DNA of 64,000 bases from Streptomyces formicae (GTDB lineage Bacteria > Actinomycetota > Actinomycetes > Streptomycetales > Streptomycetaceae), in the NCBI RefSeq assembly GCF_022647665.1, contig NZ_CP071872.1, forward strand, positions 3,658,001 through 3,722,000. The letters run 5' to 3'. A model generated the notes under the pieces. It saw only the letters and a list, made by a program, of their open reading frames with translations, did not search any database and had not been told where the DNA came from. Below are positions 54,689 to 63,089 of the stretch, piece by piece. Within the stretch, counting starts at the first letter, position 1, and every line of letters begins with the position of its first letter. Made by a program: the position numbers and the translations under genes.

Positions 54689-56722
54689 ATGCTCCGGGAC
54701 AAGGAGACCGGGAAGGTCCTGGCCGTCGACGCGGCGGGGGAGGGTGCGCGGGTGCGCCTGTGGAGGGACGACCACGAAGAGCCCTACTTCGCGGGTGAGC
54801 TGGGCGCCATGCTGGTCGTGTCCACCGGACGCCCCTGGCGGTTCGCGTTCCCCGGCGTACGGAGCACCGAGGTGACGCGCATCGATGACACCCTCGTGGT
54901 GCGGTGCGCGGTGGGGGAGCTCTCGGCCGGGATCTCCTTCACCTTCGACGACGGCCTGCTGCGGGCGGACATCACCTGGCGCAACGCCTCGGCCGCCCCG
55001 CTCAGGGACCTCGCCGTCGGCCTCGTACTCGAACTGCCCGACTCCTCGGCCGAGATGGTGACCCTTCCCCAGGTCCTCTACCGCAACAACCCCTCCTCCG
55101 ACCCGGGCCGCACCGTGCCCAGGCTCGCGACGGGCCCGGGCGGCGGCGCAGTGGTCGTGGAGGAGCACCGGCTGCCCGTCCCGTGCGCGCACACCGAATG
55201 GCAGGGCCCCGACGGACCGCGCCGGCTGAGTCTCTTCTCGCCCGACCCCGGCGACGGCTCGCTGGGGGCCGTGGTCCACGAGAACCTCCTGCGGCTGACC
55301 GCCATGAGCGGCACCGTGATGTTCAACGGCACCGCCGACGTCGCCTACGTGCACAAGGCAACGACCGCCCTGTACGAGGGCGGCTACCGCGAACTCGCCG
55401 CCGGAGGCTCCCTGACCACGCGCCACGCCCTCGACTGGGGCCGTCCGCACCGCACGGGCCACGGGTTCCGGGACATGGTGCACCGGGGCCTGCGTCTGTA
55501 CGCACCGGTCGGCGCGCGGCCGCTGTCGCTGGACGAGATCGTCCACCACAAGACGCTCGCCATGGACCGCCGCTGGCACGACGCCCACGGAGCCGCCGGA
55601 TTCCTCAAGTTCCCCGGCCCCGGCCATGTGCCGGGCTTCATGTACGGCTGGACCGGGCAGTGCCTCAAGCTCGCCTGGTGCGACGCACGGATCGGCCTGG
55701 AGCGGGGCGAGCGGTGGCGCGTCGACCGCTGCCGGCGCGCCGTGAACTTCTATCTCGACGGCAGCGGCACAGGGGCCCCGCCCGGCCTGCGGATGAGCTT
55801 CTACGGTACCGAGGACGGCACCTGGTCGGCGTTCCGGCGGGACGGGCGTACGTTCATCTCCGCGCGGGCGTACGGTGACGCGCTCTGCGACCTGGCCGAT
55901 GTCATCGCCCTGCTGCGCGCGTCCGGACACGCCGTTCCCGAGCGCTGGACCCGGGCGCTCGCCGAGGGCGCGGACTTCCTCGCGGCGAGCGCGGCCCCGG
56001 CGGGCGGGGTGCTGCCGCTCGGCTGGCGGCTCGACGGCACCCCGGACCCGGAGCCGCCCGGAGCGGCCGGGCTGCCGGGCGTACTGGCCCTTGTGAAGAC
56101 CCACCGCGTCACCGGTGACCAGGGGCTGCTGCGGCGCGCCGAGGAGCTGACCGAGCGCTACCAGCGGCTCCACGCCGAGGACTTCGCCCGCCCCTTCTCC
56201 CGTGCCACGCTCGACGCCGTCTGCGAGGACAAGGAAGGCGGGATCGCCTTCTTCCTGTGCGCCTACGAGCTGCTGGAGCTGACCGGCGAGGCGCGCTACC
56301 GCGAGTGGGCCGAGGCGAGCGCGGACTGGCTGCTGACCTGGGTCTACCAGTGGAACCCCGGGTACGACCCCGGATCACCCCTGCGCGAGCGCGGCTTCTC
56401 GGCCGTCGGCTGGCCGGGCGTGAGCGTCCAGAACCACCACCTGGACGTGTTCTTCCCGGTTTACGAGCTGTGGCGGCTCGGCGAGCTGGCCGACCGCCCC
56501 GTGTACACCCGGCTGGCCGGCCTGATCGCGCACGCCATGGGCCAGGGCATCTGCACCCGTCCGGGGGAGTGGGACTTCGAGCGCCCGGGCGAACAGGCCG
56601 AAGCGTTCTGCCCCACCAACTGGCAGGGCCGCGGCACCAGCAACACCTGGAACCCGTCCTGGGTGACGGCCCAGGTGCTCTCCAACGCCCTGCGGCTGCG
56701 CGCGCTCACCGCGGCGGCGTGA
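54689..56722 (+). CDS. Unassigned six-hairpin-like protein, possible intracellular glycosidase
   Basis: A 677-residue protein with no signal peptide. The first 260 residues are beta-rich (like the super-sandwich domains that precede (alpha/alpha)6 barrels). From about 270 it is helical with loop motifs such as GFMYGWTGQCLKLAWCDARIG near 320, DGTWSAFRRDGRTF and WVYQWNPGYDPGSPLRERGFSAVGW near 555. A six-hairpin glycosidase or lyase fold is likely. I cannot name the family. The shared operator-like site links it to the pectin regulon. Confidence 0.65.
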   Translation: MLRDKETGKVLAVDAAGEGARVRLWRDDHEEPYFAGELGAMLVVSTGRPWRFAFPGVRSTEVTRIDDTLVVRCAVGELSAGISFTFDDGLLRADITWRNASAAPLRDLAVGLVLELPDSSAEMVTLPQVLYRNNPSSDPGRTVPRLATGPGGGAVVVEEHRLPVPCAHTEWQGPDGPRRLSLFSPDPGDGSLGAVVHENLLRLTAMSGTVMFNGTADVAYVHKATTALYEGGYRELAAGGSLTTRHALDWGRPHRTGHGFRDMVHRGLRLYAPVGARPLSLDEIVHHKTLAMDRRWHDAHGAAGFLKFPGPGHVPGFMYGWTGQCLKLAWCDARIGLERGERWRVDRCRRAVNFYLDGSGTGAPPGLRMSFYGTEDGTWSAFRRDGRTFISARAYGDALCDLADVIALLRASGHAVPERWTRALAEGADFLAASAAPAGGVLPLGWRLDGTPDPEPPGAAGLPGVLALVKTHRVTGDQGLLRRAEELTERYQRLHAEDFARPFSRATLDAVCEDKEGGIAFFLCAYELLELTGEARYREWAEASADWLLTWVYQWNPGYDPGSPLRERGFSAVGWPGVSVQNHHLDVFFPVYELWRLGELADRPVYTRLAGLIAHAMGQGICTRPGEWDFERPGEQAEAFCPTNWQGRGTSNTWNPSWVTAQVLSNALRLRALTAAA

Positions 56723-58406
56723 GCCCCCTGCGGGCGGGTTCCGGCCGGTGCACTCCGGCGGGCCGGTAGCCGAGAGCGCCGCTGATCCCGAGATGGTCGG
56801 CGAGCAGCCAGGCGATGGCCAGCCACATCTCGGTGCCCTGGAGGCCCGCCGTGTGCTCCCGTGTGCCGCCGGGCTCCAGCGCGAAGCTGAAGCCCTTGCC
56901 GTCCTGCCAGCGATCGAGCAGCCGGCCGAGCTGCTCCCGGGCCCACTCCTGGCCCTCGGCCAGACGGTGGCCGCTCTGGCGGGCGCACAGCCACAACGGG
57001 TGGATCACGTCGAGGACGTTGCAGGCGTTGCCGCGGTCCGTGCCGAAGAACGCGGCGTCGCGGCTGTGGGCCAGCACCGTGTCCACAGCCCGCTCGGGAT
57101 ACGGGAGAGGCAGCCCGAACTGGGCGAAGGTGCCGCGCGTCAGCCGGTAGAAGCCATTGACCGGCTGGAGCCACCGGTCGGCGGCGCCCGGCGCCCCCCA
57201 CATCCCGTGCCACGGGTCGGCACGGGTGAGCAGCCAGCCGAAGAGCGCCTCGGCGGCCTCCGCGTACAGCCCGAACCCCTCGATGTTGCGCAGGTACGCG
57301 GTGCCGATCCCGTCCACCCAGTGGCCGCTGCGCCACGCCGCGGTCCGCCACGGCAGCCCGTCCAGCCGGGCCCGCAGCTCGCCGGGGGCCAGCTCGTGAA
57401 CGGCGCGGACGGGATGTGCGAACCCCGAGCCGAGCAGATCGAGCGCGTAGCCGACACAGAGGATGTGGTACATCGCCGTGTCGTCGTCCAGCGCCGGCGG
57501 GGCGGCTCCGAACTCGGGCACCAGTCCGGTCCCCGGGTCCTGGAGCCCGCGCAGCAGCGCCGCCAGCTCTTCGGCCGTCGTGCCCGGCGGGGGAGCGCCG
57601 AGCAGCAGCTGCGCGATCTCGACGGCGTCACAGACGGCCCTTACGGTGCGGGGCGCACCCGGCCGGTCGGCAAAGGCCGGGGCACCGTCCGGGCCCTCCA
57701 CACGGCAGCGGCCGATGAGCTCCGCGGCCTGCTCCCGGGCCCGGTCGGCGAACCGCTCCAGCCGGGCGTCGAGGCCCTGCGGGACCTCCCTGCGCGCAGG
57801 GCTTCCAGGATCTTCAGGGCCTTTACGGCGGTCGCGGATGTGCCGGGCCGGGTTGCCCGCGGCGACCGACCAGGGCGGGAGGTCCTTGGTGACCACCGCG
57901 CCCGCGCCGATGACGCAGTGGTCCCCGACGGTCACGCCGTCGACCACGACGACCTGCGAGCCGATCCACACGTCGTCGCCGATCACGATGCCCGCCGAGG
58001 TGAGCGGCTGCTTGTGCACCGGCCGGTCGGGGGCGGTCGAGTGGTTGAACCCCAGCACCGAGCTGTGCGCGCCGATGCGGACGTGGTCGCCCATCCGGAC
58101 CCGCCCGCGCACGGTGGCGAACGGGTTGACCGTGCAGTCCCGCCCCATCTCCACGTCGTCGGTGACGTACGCGTACGCGGCGACGTACGAGCCCTCGCCC
58201 ATGCGGAGCCGGTCGGTGAAGACGCCCGCCCACGGCGATACGAACGTGCGCCCCGCCAGCTCCGCCTCGCCGCCCTGCTCGATCAGCCGCTTGACGAGGC
58301 GCTGCTGCCAGGCCAGCTGCGCCTGCTGCTCCTCCTCGGACGCGGAGCCACGGAACAGCCAGGGGCAGTGGTCGAACCGGCCCGGTGCACCGGTGCCAGA
58401 GGTCAT
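56706..58406 (-). CDS. Hexapeptide-repeat acyltransferase fused to an unassigned helical domain
   Basis: A single 566-residue frame. Residues about 55-185 are a left-handed beta-helix acyltransferase (VRIGAHSSVLGFNHSTAPD with the catalytic His, GIVIGDDVWIGSQVVVVDG, VIGAGAVVTKDLPPWSVAAGNPARHI). Residues about 215-560 form a helical region (DALVAEFG-like toroid pattern, GHWVDGIGTAYLRNIEGFGLY, DRGNACNVLDVIHPLWL). No signal peptide. It begins inside the GH28 stop (ATGA) and converges on the plus-strand gene with a 17-bp overlap of the two 3' ends. Confidence 0.78.
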   Translation of the reverse strand: MTSGTGAPGRFDHCPWLFRGSASEEEQQAQLAWQQRLVKRLIEQGGEAELAGRTFVSPWAGVFTDRLRMGEGSYVAAYAYVTDDVEMGRDCTVNPFATVRGRVRMGDHVRIGAHSSVLGFNHSTAPDRPVHKQPLTSAGIVIGDDVWIGSQVVVVDGVTVGDHCVIGAGAVVTKDLPPWSVAAGNPARHIRDRRKGPEDPGSPARREVPQGLDARLERFADRAREQAAELIGRCRVEGPDGAPAFADRPGAPRTVRAVCDAVEIAQLLLGAPPPGTTAEELAALLRGLQDPGTGLVPEFGAAPPALDDDTAMYHILCVGYALDLLGSGFAHPVRAVHELAPGELRARLDGLPWRTAAWRSGHWVDGIGTAYLRNIEGFGLYAEAAEALFGWLLTRADPWHGMWGAPGAADRWLQPVNGFYRLTRGTFAQFGLPLPYPERAVDTVLAHSRDAAFFGTDRGNACNVLDVIHPLWLCARQSGHRLAEGQEWAREQLGRLLDRWQDGKGFSFALEPGGTREHTAGLQGTEMWLAIAWLLADHLGISGALGYRPAGVHRPEPARRGLTPPR

Positions 58407-59713
58407 GGCAGCCTCACGTTCTCCCGTACGAGTCCCAGGACGTGCTCCAGCCGGTCGGCCTCGGCGATCCCGGCGAACGTGCAGTCGGTCAGGTGGAGTC
58501 CGCTGATCGGGGCGTGCGCGTAGCCACGGGCGAGCAGGGCCCGGCGGGCGCTGTCCACGGTGACATTGCGGACGTCGATGCCGCCGACGCGCGGCGGGTA
58601 CCCGCCGGTGTCGCCCTCGCCCCGGTGGAAGTCGCAGGTGAGGAACTCCTTGGTGAGGTGGCTGACGGTGATGCCGTCCAGGTGGATGTTCTCGGCGAAG
58701 CCGCCGCGCACGGAGTTGGTCTTGATGTAGAGCCCGAAGTACAGCCCGGGGCCGCCGATCCGGCAGTTGAGGGCGACGACTCCGCGCACCCCGCCGGTCA
58801 TGTCGCTGCCGAGGGTGATCGCGCCGTAGCGGTGCCGCAGGTCGCAGTCCTCGATGAGGATGTTCTCGCTGGGCACGTTCACCCTCCGCCCGTCGGCCTC
58901 CCGGCCGGACTTGATGGCGATGCAGTCGTCGCCGGCGTAGATGTCGCAGCGGCGGATCACCACGTCGCGGCAGGACTCCGGGTCGATGCCGTCGTTGTTG
59001 GGGCCGGGGCTGTCGATGGTGACGTCCTGGACGAGGACGTTCCGGCAGAGGACCGGGTGGATCTCCCACATGGGGGAGCGGACGATGGTGACGCCCTCGA
59101 TCAGCACGTTGCGGCAGTGGTAGGTCTCGATGAAGTTGGGGCGGAAGCGGAACCCGTCGCCGTACACGCGCTCCTCGACCGGCACCCCCCGCTCGGCCTG
59201 CCGCCACAGCGCCGGCCAGTCGTCCTCCTGCTCGCGCACGCCGGGCCGCCAGCCGAACTCCTCCTGGCCCGACCAGGGCCACCAGTGCGTCTCGTCCGCC
59301 TGCCCGTCCAGCGTGCCGGAGCCCGTGACCGCGATGTTCTCCTGGCCGTGGGCGTAGACGAAAGCGGAGTAGTTGTAGCACTCGACGCCCTGGAAGCGGC
59401 TGAGGACGACGGGCAGGTACGCGGCCGGGTCACGGCTGAACGCGAGCGTCGCCCCGGACTCCAGATGCAGGTCGACATTGCTGAGCAGATGGACGGCCCC
59501 GGTGGCGTACGTGCCCGCGGTCACGGTCACATGACCGCCGCCCGCCCGATGGCAGTCCGCGATGGCGCGCCGGAAGGCCGCGGTGCAGTCGGTGCGGCCG
59601 TCACCGCGGGCGCCGTAGCGGGTGACGGGGAACTCCCGGTCGGGGAAGCCCGGCGGGGCCACCCGGGCGCGGATGGCCTCGGCGAGCCGCCGGCCGGCCG
59701 TGTCGTCGGTCAT
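58403..59713 (-). CDS. Intracellular GH28-like protein with altered active-site motifs
   Basis: A 436-residue GH28 protein beginning MTDDTAGRRLAEAIRARV with no export signal. It keeps GPNNDGIDPESC and AGDDCIAIKSG with three catalytic Asp residues. The usual DGHGGVTIGSEM reads HRYGAITLGSDM and RIKSNP-RGG reads YIKTNSVRGG, so the conserved His and Arg are not in register. It probably trims an imported pectic oligosaccharide from its end, perhaps a rhamnogalacturonan type. It overlaps both neighbours by 4 bp. Confidence 0.87.
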   Translation of the reverse strand: MTDDTAGRRLAEAIRARVAPPGFPDREFPVTRYGARGDGRTDCTAAFRRAIADCHRAGGGHVTVTAGTYATGAVHLLSNVDLHLESGATLAFSRDPAAYLPVVLSRFQGVECYNYSAFVYAHGQENIAVTGSGTLDGQADETHWWPWSGQEEFGWRPGVREQEDDWPALWRQAERGVPVEERVYGDGFRFRPNFIETYHCRNVLIEGVTIVRSPMWEIHPVLCRNVLVQDVTIDSPGPNNDGIDPESCRDVVIRRCDIYAGDDCIAIKSGREADGRRVNVPSENILIEDCDLRHRYGAITLGSDMTGGVRGVVALNCRIGGPGLYFGLYIKTNSVRGGFAENIHLDGITVSHLTKEFLTCDFHRGEGDTGGYPPRVGGIDVRNVTVDSARRALLARGYAHAPISGLHLTDCTFAGIAEADRLEHVLGLVRENVRLP

Positions 59714-61143
59714 GTGGCGGACACGTCCTCCCCGGCGGCGCCGTCACCGTGGACGGGTTCCCCGTTGATGGTCACGCCGCGCAGCACCAGCCCTTCCACG
59801 TTCTCCATGACGTACGGCTCCTCCATCGCCGCGAACGTGCAGTCGTCGAGCAGCACGTCCCGGACCGGGTTGGCCTCGTTGCCGATGAAGTACCAGGCGA
59901 GCGGGCCGGTCTCGGCCGTCAGACCGTGCACCTCGATCCCGCGCACGTCCGGGTAGTGGGGGCCGGCGTCGATGCCCTCGTAGTCGAGGGCGATCTCGAT
60001 CACGGAGTCGCCGACGGTGCCCACGGTGATGTCCCGGAAGACGATGTCGCGGACGTACCCGCCGCGCAGGGGGTTGGACTTGATGCGCAGCGCACGGTCG
60101 AGATCGGGGCTGTCCATCCGGCAGTTGCGGGCCAGGATGTCGCTGACGCCGCCGGTCATCTCGCTGCCGATGGTGACGCCGCCGTGGCCGTCGCGCATCT
60201 CGCAGTTCTCCACCAGGGCATAGCGGCAGGGGACACCGACCCGGCGCCCGTCGGCGTTCCGCCCGGCCTTGAAGGCGATGCAGTCGTCCCCGGTGTTGAA
60301 GACGCAGTCCTGGATCAGTACGAAGCTGCAGCACTCGGGGTTGCAGCCGTCGTTGTTGGGGCCGCTCGGGCTTTCGACGGTGACCCCGCGGACGGTGACG
60401 TTGCGGCACAGCACCGGATGGATGTTCCACATCGGCGAGTCCTTGACCGTCACCCCCTCGATCAGGACATCGCGGCAGTCGTAGAACTGGATCAGGTTCG
60501 GCCGCAGATGGTGCCCACCGCCGAAGACCCGTTCCTCGACCGGGACGTCCCGGTCGCCCCACGCGTTGAGCTGGTCCTTGTCCACGCGCTCGGGCGACGG
60601 GGCAGTGCCGCCGGGTCCCTTGGTCCAGTCCCACCAGTGGGTCGCGTCCGCCTGCCCGTCGATCGTCCCGCTGCCCGTCACCGCGATGTTCCGGCAGCCG
60701 CGGGCGTAGATGAAGGGCGAGTAGTTGTAGCACTCGATGCCCTCGTAGCGGGTGTACACGACCGGGAGGTACGCGGCCGGGTCGCGGCTGAAGCGCAGCG
60801 TGCCCCCGGCCGTGAGATGGAGGTCGATGCGGTCGCGCAGATGCACGGCTCCGGTGAGGAAGTCCCCCGGCGGGACGACGACATGGCCGCCGCCCGCCCT
60901 GGCGCAGTCGGCGATCGCGTCCCGGATGGCCTCGGTGCAGTCCGTGGTGCCGTCGCCGACGGCGCCGTAGTCGGTGATGACGACGCGGCGGCGGGGGAAG
61001 CGGGGCGCCCGGACCCCGGCCAGGATGCGCGCCGCCATCGCGTCGGCGGAGCCCGCCCGGGCCGCGGCCGGACCGGCACCCAGGGCGAGCGCAGCCGCCG
61101 ACCCGGCGCCGATCAGGAAGGTGCGCCTGCCCGCGCCGCTCAC
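59710..61143 (-). CDS. Secreted GH28 polygalacturonase with canonical active site
   Basis: GTG 61143 overlaps the upstream stop as GTGA and was preferred to GTG 61152. The 477-residue protein has a Tat signal (GAGRRTFLIGAGSAAALALG). All GH28 motifs are canonical: GPNNDGCNPECC, TGDDCIAFKAG, DGHGGVTIGSEM and RIKSNPLRGG. The pattern fits exo-polygalacturonases of bacterial pectin loci. Among the three GH28s of the window only this one keeps the textbook His and Arg-x-Lys. Confidence 0.92.
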   Translation of the reverse strand: MSGAGRRTFLIGAGSAAALALGAGPAAARAGSADAMAARILAGVRAPRFPRRRVVITDYGAVGDGTTDCTEAIRDAIADCARAGGGHVVVPPGDFLTGAVHLRDRIDLHLTAGGTLRFSRDPAAYLPVVYTRYEGIECYNYSPFIYARGCRNIAVTGSGTIDGQADATHWWDWTKGPGGTAPSPERVDKDQLNAWGDRDVPVEERVFGGGHHLRPNLIQFYDCRDVLIEGVTVKDSPMWNIHPVLCRNVTVRGVTVESPSGPNNDGCNPECCSFVLIQDCVFNTGDDCIAFKAGRNADGRRVGVPCRYALVENCEMRDGHGGVTIGSEMTGGVSDILARNCRMDSPDLDRALRIKSNPLRGGYVRDIVFRDITVGTVGDSVIEIALDYEGIDAGPHYPDVRGIEVHGLTAETGPLAWYFIGNEANPVRDVLLDDCTFAAMEEPYVMENVEGLVLRGVTINGEPVHGDGAAGEDVSAT

Positions 61144-62864
61144 CACGACCACTCCTCGGTCGGCACCGCGAGCGTATGGGTGCGTTCCGGAGCCTTGGGC
61201 TCCAGCTGTCGGCTGCTGTACATCGGCCGTGACCTGCCTTCCGGTTGGATGCCGACGACGTCGTCACCGCGCCACCGGGTGCGGAAGGTGCGCCCGGCGG
61301 CGGTCTCGTCCGTCGTGGACTCGGCGAGGGGAAAAGTGACCGTGATCCGTTCGCCCGCGCGGGGGCGGGCCAGGCGCAGGTAGCCGTCGGGGGCCCAGGC
61401 GCCGGTGTCCCGGCCGGAAGTGGTGACCAGCGGTCCCGTGACGGGCTGGCGGACGACGGTGAGGTGCGCGTACCCGGCCCAGTCGGGGATCCGGAGCCGC
61501 AGCTCGCGGCAGTCGGCGTGCACGTCCAGGTCCACCCGCCCCTCGTACGGCAGATGGCTGAGCACGTCGACCAGCCTGCTGCCGCGGTTGAGCAGCAGAT
61601 TGACCCGCAGCAGCTCCTCGTCGCCGGTGACCGCCGCGTTCCAGCCGGTGAACAGCCCGCGGACGCCGGAGCCGACGCAGCAGGCCTGGACGTCGCTGGT
61701 GTGCCCGCGCCCGAGGATCACGTCGGACACGTAGTCGTTGGGCGCCCCGTAGCCGGCGAAGGCACCCCGCACCCGCTCCCCGACCCGGTAGTGCGTCCGC
61801 CAGCCGGGGACGTCCCGTGAGCGGTCGGGGGCCGAGCGGACCCAGTCGACGTCGGAGAGCTGGGAGGCGGCGAGGTGGTTGCGCAGGAACCGCTCCACGA
61901 CGGACCAGTACGCGCTGTGCCCGGCGCGGGCGAGGGTGGAGCCGATGCCGATGAGATCGACGAGCGAGCAGGTCTCGTGCTCGTACCGCTGGTCGGCCAG
62001 ATCCCCCGGGGTCCAGCCGAAGCGCGTGCACTGCGTCAGCGCCCAGTCGAAGGACCGCTTCACGAACGCGGTCAGCGCGTGGTCGCCCGTGAACACCGCG
62101 TACTTGGCGAGGCCGTCCAGCGTCCCGAGCCGGGTGTGGAAGTGCCCGCTGCGGTAGGCGAGCGCCGCGTTGAAGCTGCCGTCGGGGAGGAAGACACCGC
62201 TCTTCTCGGTGATCAGCCGGGTGAACCAGCCGCACAGCTCCAGGGCGTCGGCGCTGCCGGTCGCCCGGTGGTGGCGGAGCAGCGGCATGATCAGCCGGCC
62301 GCAGAACGAGGCCGGGTCGGGGGCGAGGTGGAGCTGGACCGCGTGGCCGGAAGGCCAGCCCCCGTCCGGGGTGTACTCGGAGGCCGGGTAGTACCAGACG
62401 TCGCGTTCCTTGACGGCGATCCGCTTCAGCGCCGCCACCTGCCGGTCGGCGGCCCGTCGCACGGTCTCGTCGCCGCTGTCGAGGTACCAGGTGGTGAGCG
62501 CGAGGAGCGTCGCACGCTGGTCGATGAGGTTGGCGTGGGGCGCCCAGTGCCCACGGGGGTGGCTGCGCCGGTACGTCAGGCCGTCCTCGGCGAGCAGGTC
62601 GAGGAGCGTGGCCTTGTACCGCTCCTCGGTCTGAGACCACCAGGACTTGCCGGTCATGTGGCGGGCGAGGATGCAGGCGTCCGTCAGCCGGCCGTGGCTG
62701 GAGCCGTAGTCCCAGTCGCCGTGGACCAGGGTGGCCGGCTCGGCGAGCAGGTCGGCGCTGAAGAAGGGGATGTGGCCGAGGTCGGGGTCGGCGAGGCCGA
62801 CGACGGCGTTCATGGCCTGCTCGGCGCGGTCTTCCAGGAGGAGCGTCGCGGGGATGGTGGGCAT
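61140..62864 (-). CDS. GH127-superfamily-like protein, probable beta-L-arabinofuranosidase relative
   Basis: A 574-residue protein with no signal. Helical toroid motifs (GDWDYGSSHGRLTDACILARH near 50, SEYTPDGGWPSGHAV near 165) lead to RYEHETCSLVDLIGIGS near 300 and DVQACCVGSGVRGLF near 390. The Glu-x-Cys and Cys-Cys pairs match the zinc-thiolate site of GH127, and a beta-sandwich tail follows. It is a distant relative of the clear GH127 at 38.5-40.4 kb. It is first in a four-gene operon and lies 44 bp from a 21-bp operator-like site. Confidence 0.72.
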   Translation of the reverse strand: MPTIPATLLLEDRAEQAMNAVVGLADPDLGHIPFFSADLLAEPATLVHGDWDYGSSHGRLTDACILARHMTGKSWWSQTEERYKATLLDLLAEDGLTYRRSHPRGHWAPHANLIDQRATLLALTTWYLDSGDETVRRAADRQVAALKRIAVKERDVWYYPASEYTPDGGWPSGHAVQLHLAPDPASFCGRLIMPLLRHHRATGSADALELCGWFTRLITEKSGVFLPDGSFNAALAYRSGHFHTRLGTLDGLAKYAVFTGDHALTAFVKRSFDWALTQCTRFGWTPGDLADQRYEHETCSLVDLIGIGSTLARAGHSAYWSVVERFLRNHLAASQLSDVDWVRSAPDRSRDVPGWRTHYRVGERVRGAFAGYGAPNDYVSDVILGRGHTSDVQACCVGSGVRGLFTGWNAAVTGDEELLRVNLLLNRGSRLVDVLSHLPYEGRVDLDVHADCRELRLRIPDWAGYAHLTVVRQPVTGPLVTTSGRDTGAWAPDGYLRLARPRAGERITVTFPLAESTTDETAAGRTFRTRWRGDDVVGIQPEGRSRPMYSSRQLEPKAPERTHTLAVPTEEWSW

Positions 62865-62907
62865 GGTCCCTCACAGTCCTTCACACCGGCTGGATGGTCG
62901 GACGGAC

Positions 62908-62928
62908 TTGAATGCCGCAGGAATGCCA
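62908..62928. promoter_or_regulatory. 21-bp operator candidate, site 3
   Basis: TTGAATGCC, GCA, GGAATGCCA repeats the right arm of site 1 exactly and contains the GAATGCC heptamer twice as a direct repeat with a 4-bp gap. It lies 44 bp upstream of the minus-strand GH127-like/GH28 operon. Confidence 0.5.
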
Positions 62929-62996
62929 TTGAGGTTAGGAGGGGGCCCGGAGGGGCGTCAAGGTGTGCGTACACGCTGTGTACAGGCTCAAGTGGG

Positions 62997-63006
62997 TGGT
63001 ATACCA
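62997..63006. promoter_or_regulatory. Perfect TGGTATACCA palindrome upstream of the rhamnosidase gene
   Basis: The decamer is a perfect palindrome, 84 bp before the GH78 start, followed by TTGACC at 63013-63018. It is typical of GntR/FCD operators and related to the sites at 41202 and 41313. A GTGCGTACACGCTGTGTACA stretch at 62966-62985 holds two further GTAC-centred half sites. Confidence 0.6.
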
Positions 63007-63089
63007 GTGGTGTTGACCCCTGCTTGCCCCGGTCACGGGAAGGGGCGGGGTGAGGGGAGAGATCCGCCGGACCACCACCGGAGGCAGCA

